Source: Muribaculaceae bacterium
Lineage (GTDB): Bacteria > Bacteroidota > Bacteroidia > Bacteroidales > Muribaculaceae
DNA length: 7,564 bases
NCBI GenBank assembly: GCA_029060585.1
Contig: JAIDTS010000264.1
Span: forward strand, 1-7,564
Direction: 5' to 3'
Under the pieces are notes generated by a model, which was given only the letters and a program-made list of their open reading frames with translations, was not told the origin of the DNA and did not search any database. Shown one piece after another: positions 1-6,650 of this stretch; positions within the stretch are counted from its first letter, which is position 1, and each line of letters starts with the position of its first letter. The translations under genes and the position numbers were made by a program.

Positions 1-53
1 CTTTCGATATTCATGAGCGTCTCGTGGGCTCGGGATGTGTATAAGAGACTTAG
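1..53. other. Residual Illumina Nextera adapter (non-genomic contig end)
   Basis: Positions 19-33 read GTCTCGTGGGCTCGG and 34-49 read GATGTGTATAAGAGAC. Together they are the Nextera Read-2 adapter with the Tn5 mosaic end, missing one A at the junction. The mosaic end's final AG may be at 52-53 after a two-base insertion. Positions 11-18 (TCATGAGC) sit where an i7 index belongs and, from memory, match Nextera XT index N714. Positions 1-10 match the end of the P7 primer (CATACGAGAT) at 7 of 10 bases. The block is therefore library adapter left on the contig end. Genuine sequence begins at about 54. Bases 54-106 are a short tail beyond the GH92 stop codon in which I see no gene and no convincing terminator. 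Confidence 0.93.
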
Positions 54-106
54 TTTGAGGAGAAAGGAAACCATCCCGTCTTCCCGAAACGCCTCTTTTC
101 CATCCC

Positions 107-2287
107 TTATCTATTAAGTTTAAGGCATCCTCCCGATATGACAGATGCATGAGGCAGACGATACCCTTCAAGTTCTATTCCCTCAATCGTAGGAACATTC
201 AGGGCAGCATCTTTCTCTATGACAAATGGTTTATCTCCCGATGTGTGAATAGTCACTTTGTCGAAGAGCGGCACCCCGAGCCAGTATTCAGGAAGACCCG
301 GGCATACAGGATAGAAGCCCATCGCCGAGAATACATACCAGGCTGACATCTGCCCCGCATCGTCGTTGCCCGACAGTCCTCCCGGAATATCCTTATACTC
401 AGTGTCCATTATATGACGGATCCATTTAGCCGCCTTGTCAGGCCTCCCTACCGCATCATACAGATACACTATCTGATGGCACGGCTCATTGCCGTGCCAA
501 TATCTTTTCAATTCAAACAATGAGTCGAGCTTGGCCTCTACAATTTCCTTTCCGCCAAGTATCTCTATAAGACCCTCAGGATCGTGCGGCACATACCATG
601 TGTAGTGGCATGGAGCCCCTTCCGTAATAAAGGAATTGAACGTAAAAGGATTCACGCTGTCGGTCCATGTACCATCGGCATAGCGACCGTTGGCATATCC
701 GAGATTCGGGTCTATCACATTTCGGTAGTTTTGGGAACGCCTCTCAAGCACCTCCGCATCCTCGTTATGTCCCAATTGACGCGCAAGGCGTGAAAGAGCG
801 AAGTCATCGAAGGCATACTCGAGAGTGCGCGACGTCTGCTCCTTCTTATGGAAAGCGTCCTCCACTCCGTCTTCAAGAGGCACATAGCCATATTTAAGAT
901 AAGAATCAAGAGCCCGTCTACCCTTGCCGTCGACATATTCCTGACGAGTGGCGGGAGACTCGAACGCATTCTTCCTGAGATACGCGTATGCCTCCTCAAT
1001 AGGAAAGTCTGTCACTCCCTTGGCCGCCGCATCCGCTATGGCCGCCGAACAGTGGTCGCCTATCATGGCGGCGGTATAGCTTCCCCAGCAGGGAAATATC
1101 GGCATCCATCCTCCCTGACGTGCCTTCAACACGAGCGAATACATCATGTCGGCGCTACGCTTGGGATCAAGAATTGTAATGAGGGGATGTTCCGCCCTGT
1201 AGGTATCCCACATAGAATAGTCGTCGTAATAGTCGCGGCCCGGCTCCATCTTAAGAATCTCTCCGCTCCCGGCAAAAGAAACATAGCTGCCGTCGACATC
1301 GCTCACCACACGCGGAAGCAGCGACGCGCGGTAGAGAGAGCCGTAAAACTTTCCCTTATCCTCATCCGATCCCCCTTCCACCTCTATCTTTCCGAGATGA
1401 TCTTCCCATATGCCGGCAGTCCGGGCACGAACCTCTTCAAAATCCCAACCAGGAATCTCGCTTTCAAGATTAAGACGTGCGCCATCAAGCGATGTGAAAC
1501 TGTTGCCTAACTTGACTGTTACGGGCACATCCTTTTGCCTTTTGAAGGATATGTAGCCCCCTATGCCCGGAACTCCCTCTGCCTTTGACGAGCCTTCATA
1601 CACATCGTCGCCATTGAACACACCGGATGAGACAACTTCAAGATCTTCAGGATAGCTGACGACAAACCATCCTGAGAAACCAGCCGGTTCTCCCCAGCCC
1701 TGATATATGCGGTGCACAGGATTGCAACCGCGTATCTCACGCCTGACAGTGTCGACCTCTATCCATCCGGCACCTTCGTCGGTATTTGGATTGACCACAA
1801 GATGCCCTATACCGTCACCATCGTATGTGAACCGGAAAATTCCGGCGCGGGAAAGACCGGTCATCTCAGCCTTCATCTCCTCTTCAGGAAGAGATACAGA
1901 ATAATAATCGGGCCGGGCCACTTCCGAATCGCGATCAAGTCGCGCGGCACGTGAGAGCGGTGCTGTCCGTAGTTTCTCTCCAAGAGCCGCAAGCGACACG
2001 CTGCCGTAGTCCTGCGTGCAGCCTCCGGATATCCAGTGGCTCGCGCGGAAACCCTGAAGGTCTGTGTCGGCATAATAATACGGCGCTATACATTTCTCCT
2101 CGGTGTCCCGTGTCTGTGGTGTCCAGAGCGTCATGCCGTGGGGCACGCATACAGCGGGTATTGTCTGGCCATGCTCCTCGGAGCCTTTGCCGAAAAGTCC
2201 GGCAGTCATCGTGGAGGCCTCCGCGGTGCCTACGCGGGTATCGACGAAATTTATGAGGGATAAGATCAATATGAGACAGTGAGTCAT
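107..2287 (-). CDS. GH92 family alpha-mannosidase, probably secreted
   Basis: This 726-residue protein has the layout of glycoside hydrolase family 92, Ca2+-dependent inverting exo-alpha-mannosidases that trim mannose from N-glycans and mannans. VDTRVGT (15-21) followed by IPAVCVPHGM (43-52) is the family's N-terminal beta-sandwich start. DYSMWDTYRAEHPL (356-369) opens the helical catalytic domain. TEGAPCHYTWYVPHD (555-569) carries the expected general-acid Glu556. GNEP (599-602) and GNDDAGQMSAWYVFSAMGFYP (640-660) carry the residues expected to activate water. The length and the C-terminal HASVISGG region look complete. ATG at 2287 is the only ordinary start in the open frame. It leaves a short hydrophobic leader (CLILILSLINF) with almost no basic n-region, so export is likely but poorly supported. 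The gene starts 59 nt after mutS on the same strand, with no classical terminator between them. No other polysaccharide-utilisation genes are visible. The family call is secure; the linkage specificity is not. Confidence 0.93.
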   Translation of the reverse strand: MTHCLILILSLINFVDTRVGTAEASTMTAGLFGKGSEEHGQTIPAVCVPHGMTLWTPQTRDTEEKCIAPYYYADTDLQGFRASHWISGGCTQDYGSVSLAALGEKLRTAPLSRAARLDRDSEVARPDYYSVSLPEEEMKAEMTGLSRAGIFRFTYDGDGIGHLVVNPNTDEGAGWIEVDTVRREIRGCNPVHRIYQGWGEPAGFSGWFVVSYPEDLEVVSSGVFNGDDVYEGSSKAEGVPGIGGYISFKRQKDVPVTVKLGNSFTSLDGARLNLESEIPGWDFEEVRARTAGIWEDHLGKIEVEGGSDEDKGKFYGSLYRASLLPRVVSDVDGSYVSFAGSGEILKMEPGRDYYDDYSMWDTYRAEHPLITILDPKRSADMMYSLVLKARQGGWMPIFPCWGSYTAAMIGDHCSAAIADAAAKGVTDFPIEEAYAYLRKNAFESPATRQEYVDGKGRRALDSYLKYGYVPLEDGVEDAFHKKEQTSRTLEYAFDDFALSRLARQLGHNEDAEVLERRSQNYRNVIDPNLGYANGRYADGTWTDSVNPFTFNSFITEGAPCHYTWYVPHDPEGLIEILGGKEIVEAKLDSLFELKRYWHGNEPCHQIVYLYDAVGRPDKAAKWIRHIMDTEYKDIPGGLSGNDDAGQMSAWYVFSAMGFYPVCPGLPEYWLGVPLFDKVTIHTSGDKPFVIEKDAALNVPTIEGIELEGYRLPHASVISGGCLKLNR

Positions 2288-2291
2288 ATTT

Positions 2292-2332
2292 AAGGTCTTT
2301 AAGGTCTTTAAGGTCTTAAAGACCTTAAAGAC
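2292..2332. repeat. 9-bp direct repeats turning into an inverted copy
   Basis: On the plus strand, AAGGTCTTT occurs at 2292-2300 and 2301-2309, and AAGGTCTTA at 2310-2318. The same unit then appears inverted (AAGACCTTA then AAGAC, 2319-2332). The block fills most of the 59-nt gap between the mutS stop and the GH92 start and ends 4 nt from the GH92 ATG. Read in the GH92 frame, the direct units encode Lys-Thr-Leu repeats with no stop codon. Confidence 0.9.
2304..2332 (-). promoter_or_regulatory. Perfect 14-bp palindrome (potential mRNA hairpin) before GH92
   Basis: GTCTTTAAGGTCTT (2304-2317) is the exact reverse complement of 2319-2332, with a single base (2318) between. As RNA this allows about 12 pairs around a 5-nt loop. 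Because the unit is repeated, the left arm of the minus-strand transcript can also pair one 9-nt unit further downstream, closer to the GH92 start codon. No U-tract follows on either strand, so it is not a standard intrinsic terminator. A translational or mRNA-stability role, or a protein-binding site, is inference only. Confidence 0.6.
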
Positions 2333-2346
2333 ATCATACAGAATTT

Positions 2347-4998
2347 TTATTTACCCGTGAGAAGAGACTTGAGGTCATGAAGAACTGTCAGCGACTGTAG
2401 TGGAGTCAGATTGTCTATATCTATTGTCAGTATGCGGTCGCGTATCTGGCTCAGCAGTGGATCGTCAAGCTGGAAGAAACTGAGCTGGTAGCCATCGCGC
2501 TGACCCGCTATCTCTCCGAGTTTTCCCTTCGCCACACTGTCCACTCCGTTGTTGCCCTCATTGCGTGCGGCCGATTCAAGACGCTCGAGCACCTGGTCGG
2601 CACGCTTCACGATCGACGGGGGCATACCGGCGAGCTTGGCCACATGAATGCCAAACGAGTGTTCCGATCCCCCCTTGACGAGCTTACGAAGAAACACTAC
2701 CTTTCCCTTTATATCCTTCACAGACACGCTCCAGTTGTGGATACGATTGAAGGATTTCTCCATCTCGTTGAGCTCATGATAGTGGGTCGCGAAGAGGGTC
2801 TTGGGAGCATAACGGCCGTTTTCATGGATATGCTCCACTATAGACCATGCTATGGAAATGCCGTCATAGGTAGATGTGCCACGGCCGAGCTCGTCGAAGA
2901 GTATCAGGGAGCGGCCGCTCATATTGTTGAGAATCGAGGCAGCCTCGCTCATCTCCACCATGAAGGTGGATTCTCCTGAGGAGATGTTGTCGCTGGCGCC
3001 GACACGCGTGAATATCTTGTCGACTATTCCTATTCTCGCAGACTCCGCCGGTACAAACGAACCCATCTGGGCCATAATGACGATAAGAGCCGTCTGCCGG
3101 AGCAGGGCCGACTTACCGCTCATGTTAGGTCCGGTGATCATCAGTATCTGATTGCGTTCGCAGTCAAGACGCACGGTATTGGATATATAAGGTTCGCCGG
3201 GAGGAAGACGTTTCTCTATGACCGGATGGCGACCCTCTATGATCTCAAGGGAAGTGGAATCATCCACCACCGGACGTACATACCCGTTGGAGGCAGCCGC
3301 ATCGGCCATGCTCAATATGAAGTCTATTTCCGCCGCCGCATTCGCACTCTTCTGCATCGGAGCGCATGCCTGCGCGAGATGGTCGAGGAGGCGGGCATAG
3401 ATCTCCCCCTCTATCTGCGCTATACGGTCGGATGCCGTCAGTATCTTCTGCTCGAAATCCTTAAGTTCCTCTGTTATGTAGCGTTCGGCGTTGACGAGCG
3501 TCTGCTTCCTTATCCACTCCGCCGGCACCTTGTCCTTGTGGGTATTGCGCACCTCGATGTAGTAGCCGAATACATTGTTGTAGCTTATCTTCAGCGACGT
3601 AATGCCTGTGCTCTCTATCTCGCGGGCACAGATGGCGTCGAGAGCTGCCCGCGCGTTCTTATGCAGACCACGGTATTCGTCGAGTTCCTTCGACACTCCC
3701 TCCGCTATGGAGCCTCCCTTGTTGAAGACAGCCGGAGCGTCCGGAGCTATAGTAGCCTTGATAAGCCCTATATACTGCTCGAGCGGCTGCATCTCCTCCG
3801 CTATCCTTACCATTTCGGGAGAATCGGAGGAAGCCAGCGACTTTTTCAGGCGCATGCTTCCTTCCATGGATGTGGCAAGTGATATCAGGTCGCGCGGCTG
3901 GGCGCGACGGTTGGATGTCTTGCCTATCATGCGCTGCATGTCGCCGATAGCCTGAAGGCAGGTGCGTGTATAGTCGCGGCGGTCTGTGTCGCGGAAGAAA
4001 AAGTCTACCATCGCGTGCCGCTCGTTGATTTTCGCCACGTCGAGAAGAGGAAAAGCGAGGTTTGTGCCTAATAGACGCGCACCCATGGGAGTGACGGTAT
4101 GGTTGAGCACGCTGAAGAGAGTCAGGCCCTTGGCTCCGGAGGCGGAGGAAGTAAGCTCCAGATTGCGCAGCGTAAAGGGATCCATGCGTAGGAAGCGCTC
4201 GCTGTCGATGCGCGAAAGCACGGTGATGTGCGACGTATTGGTATGCCCCGTTATATCGAGATAGTAGAGCAGACTTCCAGCAGCAATTAATGCGAGCGGC
4301 ATGTCGTCAAGGCCGAAACCCTTCAGTGTAGCTGTCTGAAACTGCTTAAGCAGCCTCTCACGGGCGGAATCCTCCGTGTATACCCAGTCTTCCATGTCAA
4401 ACACCGGGCATTTCCATGATATCAGCTCGGAGCATACCTCACGCGTGCCGTTCATGCGGAGGAGTTCCTTGGGAGCGAAGGCAGAAAGGAGTTTGTCTAT
4501 TTCCTCTGGAGCTGTCTCGGCAGCGAGAAACTCGCCTGTTGTGATGTCGAGGAAGGCTATGCCGGCTCTCACAGGCTTTCCCTTCCCCGTACGCTGGAAA
4601 TGCACTCCTGCGAGGAAATTCTTTTCGGTCCCGTCCATCGACGCATCATTAGTATTGACTCCCGGAGTGACAAGCTCGGTGATGCCGCGCTTCACCAGTT
4701 TCTTGGTAAGCTTTGGATCCTCGAGCTGCTCGCATATGGCAACCCTCTTTCCTGCCCTTACGAGCTTCGGAAGATAGGTATCGAGAGCGTGATGAGGAAA
4801 ACCGGCGAGTTCCACCGACTGAGCCGAGCCGTTGGCGCGCCGCGTAAGCGTGATGCCGAGTATGGAGCTTGCCTCGATCGCGTCATCGGAGAAAGTCTCG
4901 TAAAAGTCGCCCACACGGAAAAGCAGTATGGCGTCGGGATGCTTCTTCTTCATCTCGAAATACTGCTTCATCAAAGGAGTCTCTACTATCTTGGCCAT
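2347..4998 (-). CDS. mutS: DNA mismatch repair protein MutS
   Basis: This 883-residue protein recognises base mismatches and small loops and couples ATP binding to recruitment of MutL. The order of domains is that of full-length MutS1. The mismatch-binding domain has Phe32-Tyr33-Glu34, the FxE motif that stacks on the mispair. Connector, lever and clamp regions follow (about 130-600). The ATPase has Walker A GPNMSGKS (623-630), Walker B LILFDE (698-703) and the ATHYHEL segment (737-743) with the conserved His. A C-terminal QLSFF (838-842) resembles a beta-sliding-clamp binding motif and is followed by the usual helix-loop-helix oligomerisation tail. The length is slightly above the E. coli protein (853), and no key residue is missing. 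ATG at 4998 begins MAKIVETPLMKQYF, the normal start for the family. No Shine-Dalgarno is visible. The 5' flank has heptamer repeats and an RNA hairpin. Confidence 0.98.
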   Translation of the reverse strand: MAKIVETPLMKQYFEMKKKHPDAILLFRVGDFYETFSDDAIEASSILGITLTRRANGSAQSVELAGFPHHALDTYLPKLVRAGKRVAICEQLEDPKLTKKLVKRGITELVTPGVNTNDASMDGTEKNFLAGVHFQRTGKGKPVRAGIAFLDITTGEFLAAETAPEEIDKLLSAFAPKELLRMNGTREVCSELISWKCPVFDMEDWVYTEDSARERLLKQFQTATLKGFGLDDMPLALIAAGSLLYYLDITGHTNTSHITVLSRIDSERFLRMDPFTLRNLELTSSASGAKGLTLFSVLNHTVTPMGARLLGTNLAFPLLDVAKINERHAMVDFFFRDTDRRDYTRTCLQAIGDMQRMIGKTSNRRAQPRDLISLATSMEGSMRLKKSLASSDSPEMVRIAEEMQPLEQYIGLIKATIAPDAPAVFNKGGSIAEGVSKELDEYRGLHKNARAALDAICAREIESTGITSLKISYNNVFGYYIEVRNTHKDKVPAEWIRKQTLVNAERYITEELKDFEQKILTASDRIAQIEGEIYARLLDHLAQACAPMQKSANAAAEIDFILSMADAAASNGYVRPVVDDSTSLEIIEGRHPVIEKRLPPGEPYISNTVRLDCERNQILMITGPNMSGKSALLRQTALIVIMAQMGSFVPAESARIGIVDKIFTRVGASDNISSGESTFMVEMSEAASILNNMSGRSLILFDELGRGTSTYDGISIAWSIVEHIHENGRYAPKTLFATHYHELNEMEKSFNRIHNWSVSVKDIKGKVVFLRKLVKGGSEHSFGIHVAKLAGMPPSIVKRADQVLERLESAARNEGNNGVDSVAKGKLGEIAGQRDGYQLSFFQLDDPLLSQIRDRILTIDIDNLTPLQSLTVLHDLKSLLTGK

Positions 4999-5006
4999 TT
5001 TCTATA

Positions 5007-5034
5007 AGTCTTCAGTCTTTAGTCTTCAGTCTTC
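5007..5034. repeat. Four tandem 7-bp units just upstream of mutS
   Basis: AGTCTTC (5007-5013), AGTCTTT (5014-5020), AGTCTTC (5021-5027) and AGTCTTC (5028-5034) are four head-to-tail heptamers with one substitution, followed by a partial AG. On the mutS coding strand they read GAAGACT and AAAGACT. The block ends 8 nt before the mutS ATG, where a ribosome binding site would normally lie. Confidence 0.93.
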
Positions 5035-5037
5035 AGA

Positions 5038-5064
5038 AGTAGCAGAACCATAGGCTCTGCCACC
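5038..5064 (-). promoter_or_regulatory. 12-bp RNA hairpin in the mutS 5' flank, minus-strand specific
   Basis: As minus-strand RNA, GGUGGCAGAGCC (5064-5053) pairs with GGUUCUGCUACU (5049-5038) around the loop UAU (5052-5050). All 12 positions pair, three of them as G-U. On the plus strand those three would be A-C mismatches, so the fold favours a transcript in the mutS/mgtE direction. No U-tract follows; the next bases are UCUGAAGAC. It could be the 3' end of the mgtE transcript, a processing site, or part of the mutS leader. Confidence 0.65.
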
Positions 5065-5087
5065 GAAACAAACCGTGACTTTGGAGT

Positions 5088-5122
5088 AATTATGAATTAA
5101 GCATTGTGCTTTATGCATTACT
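5088..5122. repeat. Degenerate 7-bp periodic block overlapping the mgtE stop
   Basis: AATTATG, AATTAAG, CATTGTG, CTTTATG and CATTACT run head to tail with a 7-bp period, with T fixed at positions three and four and G last in the first four. The block contains the mgtE stop codon (5111-5113) and the last three codons of that gene (Ser-Asn-Ala). It is more degenerate than the other two heptamer blocks, so a decayed array is plausible. Confidence 0.6.
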
Positions 5123-6487
5123 TGAAAGCGGAAAGAGGGATAGCATCCACGTAGACATGGCCACATAGATGAGAAGGCCTACCACGTCGTTCATGATCTG
5201 TATGAAGGGACCTGTGGCAAGCGCGGGGTTAATCTTCATCCTCTCGAGTGTAAGAGGTACGAAGGTGCCGAAGACAGTCGCAAATATCACCACACAGAAG
5301 AGCGAGGCCGCCACAGCGAACGAGACGGCATACATATGCGGTTGAGTAAACAGCACATATACAAGCACAACTCCGCTTATGACCACAGCGTTGAGCAACG
5401 CCACCATCACTTCGCGTCCTATCTGCTTCCAGGCATCCTTTATCTCGAGACGTCCGTTGGCGAGACCCTGCACTACGATTGCCGATGCCTGAACGCCGAC
5501 GTTACCTCCCGTGCCTCCTATAAGCGGGATGAAGATGGCGAGTGCGGTGACAGCCGCTATCTGCGCCTCGAATCCGGTCAGTATGACCGAGTTTATTATA
5601 CCGCCTATGATGCCTATCAGAAGCCACGGTATTCGTGCCTTGGTCTGCGCGAATACGGAGTCATCCACATCCACGTCGGAGGAGATACCCGAAGCCAACT
5701 GATAGTCGCGTTCCGATTGCTCGCGTACTTGGTCCATGATGTCGTCGACGGTGATCTGTCCGGCAAGACGTCCGATGGAGTCGACTACCGGCATGGCCAC
5801 AAGGTCATATTTCTCGAAGTCGATGGCTACCTCATCTATAGGCGTATCCGTATGCACCTTGACCGGATCGGTCTGCATCACATGCTTGATCTTCGATACC
5901 GACGGATCCGTGATCATCTTCTTAAGGGGAAGGATACCCTTAAGGCGGTTGTCGTCGTCGATGACATATACGTAGTAAATTTCATCGAGGTCTTCGGCCT
6001 GACGACGCATCTCCTTAAGGCATTCCGGCATCGACCAGTTCTCGTTGACGGCAATGTACTCGGTGCCCATAAGACCGCCGGCCGTATCCTCGTCATACTG
6101 AAGAAGGTCTACGATATCGCCGGCCTGCTCCATATCGTCGATATGCTGGATCACCTCCTCGCGGTCTTCCTCGTCAAGCTCCTGGATAAGGTCGACGGCG
6201 TCGTCGGTATCGAGCTCGTCGATGAACTCGCCGATCTGTTCCGGCTCCATGTGCTCGATAAGCTTCTTACGGTCTTCCTCGTCGAGCTCCATAAGCACAT
6301 CGGCTTTCTTCTCCTTATCGTCGATAAGGTTGAAGAGCCATTCCGCCTGCCTTATATTTAGCTTGCGCAATAGCTCGGCTATGTCGGCCGGATGCAGGTC
6401 TGCTATCTCGAGGCGGATGCCGGCAGCGTCATCGCTGTCGGCCATATTCTCGATTCTTTCGATGTCTTCTTCAGTGAAATCCTTCAT
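5111..6487 (-). CDS. mgtE: MgtE-type Mg2+ transporter/channel
   Basis: MgtE is an inner-membrane Mg2+-selective channel whose cytoplasmic part senses Mg2+ and closes the pore. From the ATG at 6487 the protein has 458 residues, close to the family norm of about 450. It begins with an acidic helical MgtE_N domain (about 20-130, rich in DELDEED-like segments). Two CBS domains follow (about 137-195 and 200-250), then a connecting plug helix and five membrane segments (about 287-305, 310-334, 360-380, 385-410, 425-449). The signature GGTGGNVGVQ lies at 324-333. Asp434 in the last helix is where the family places the pore Mg2+-binding aspartate. An in-frame TTG at 6494-6496 would add three residues, but the ATG is preferred; the TTG overlaps a -7-like element. 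The terminator upstream suggests a separate transcription unit. No Mg2+ riboswitch is recognisable in the short 5' flank. Confidence 0.97.
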   Translation of the reverse strand: MKDFTEEDIERIENMADSDDAAGIRLEIADLHPADIAELLRKLNIRQAEWLFNLIDDKEKKADVLMELDEEDRKKLIEHMEPEQIGEFIDELDTDDAVDLIQELDEEDREEVIQHIDDMEQAGDIVDLLQYDEDTAGGLMGTEYIAVNENWSMPECLKEMRRQAEDLDEIYYVYVIDDDNRLKGILPLKKMITDPSVSKIKHVMQTDPVKVHTDTPIDEVAIDFEKYDLVAMPVVDSIGRLAGQITVDDIMDQVREQSERDYQLASGISSDVDVDDSVFAQTKARIPWLLIGIIGGIINSVILTGFEAQIAAVTALAIFIPLIGGTGGNVGVQASAIVVQGLANGRLEIKDAWKQIGREVMVALLNAVVISGVVLVYVLFTQPHMYAVSFAVAASLFCVVIFATVFGTFVPLTLERMKINPALATGPFIQIMNDVVGLLIYVAMSTWMLSLFPLSSNA

Positions 6488-6493
6488 AGAGGA

Positions 6494-6501
6494 CAAAGAT
6501 A
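6494..6501 (-). promoter_or_regulatory. Candidate Bacteroidetes -7 box for mgtE
   Basis: The minus strand reads TATCTTTG here, an exact match to the TAnnTTTG -7 consensus of Bacteroidetes promoters. A good TTTG -33 box is not visible at the usual spacing, because the upstream bases are AT-rich heptamer repeats. It lies only 6 nt before the ATG, so the transcript would have a leader of a few bases at most. Its position between the terminator and mgtE fits a promoter. Confidence 0.35.
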
Positions 6502-6515
6502 ATCAATTTTTTCGG

Positions 6516-6550
6516 ATAATTTAGAATTTTGAATTTGGAATTTTTAATTT
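6516..6550. repeat. Five tandem 7-bp units upstream of mgtE
   Basis: On the plus strand the units are ATAATTT, AGAATTT, TGAATTT, GGAATTT and TTAATTT, five consecutive heptamers of the form NNAATTT. On the mgtE coding strand they read AAATTNN. The block fills the space between the terminator and the mgtE promoter region. Confidence 0.85.
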
Positions 6551-6556
6551 AAAATG

Positions 6557-6588
6557 AAAAAAGTCCTCAAGCAGAAACCTCAAGGACT
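6557..6588 (-). terminator. Intrinsic terminator after the lipoprotein gene
   Basis: On the minus strand AGUCCUUGAG (6588-6579) pairs with CUUGAGGACU (6571-6562) around a 7-nt loop, giving a 10-bp stem with two G-U pairs. A run of U continues to 6557 (six U counting the last stem base). On the plus strand the two G-U pairs become mismatches and there is no T-tract, so it acts only on minus-strand transcripts. It lies 62 nt after the lipoprotein stop. I recognise nothing in the stretch between them (6589-6650). Confidence 0.85.
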
Positions 6589-6650
6589 ATAATCAGGCCC
6601 CATCTCATATAAAATGAAGCCGTAGGTGAGTTTATAACTTTTTCAAGAGT

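Noticed and set aside
848..1510. 220-codon open frame on the plus strand opposite the GH92 gene
   Set aside because: It is a shadow of the GH92 coding sequence, with no recognisable motif and no plausible start context.
2304..2332. Palindrome as an intrinsic terminator for mutS
   Set aside because: The stem is AT-rich and no U-tract follows on either strand, so I list it only as a hairpin.
5049..5076. Possible mutS promoter (minus strand TTTG near 5071 and TATGGTTC at 5052-5045)
   Set aside because: The spacing is only about 16 nt, the -7 match is poor, and the second box lies inside the hairpin loop and stem.
5336..6361. 341-codon open frame on the plus strand opposite mgtE
   Set aside because: It lies wholly antisense to a well-supported mgtE gene. 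Its His/Leu/Val/Asp-rich product mirrors the acidic GAx/GTC-type codons of MgtE_N, and it shows no recognisable domain.
6589..6650. Possible small RNA or riboswitch between the lipoprotein gene and the terminator
   Set aside because: Only short, weak pairings are visible and no known riboswitch motif was recognised. It reads best as a 3' untranslated region.
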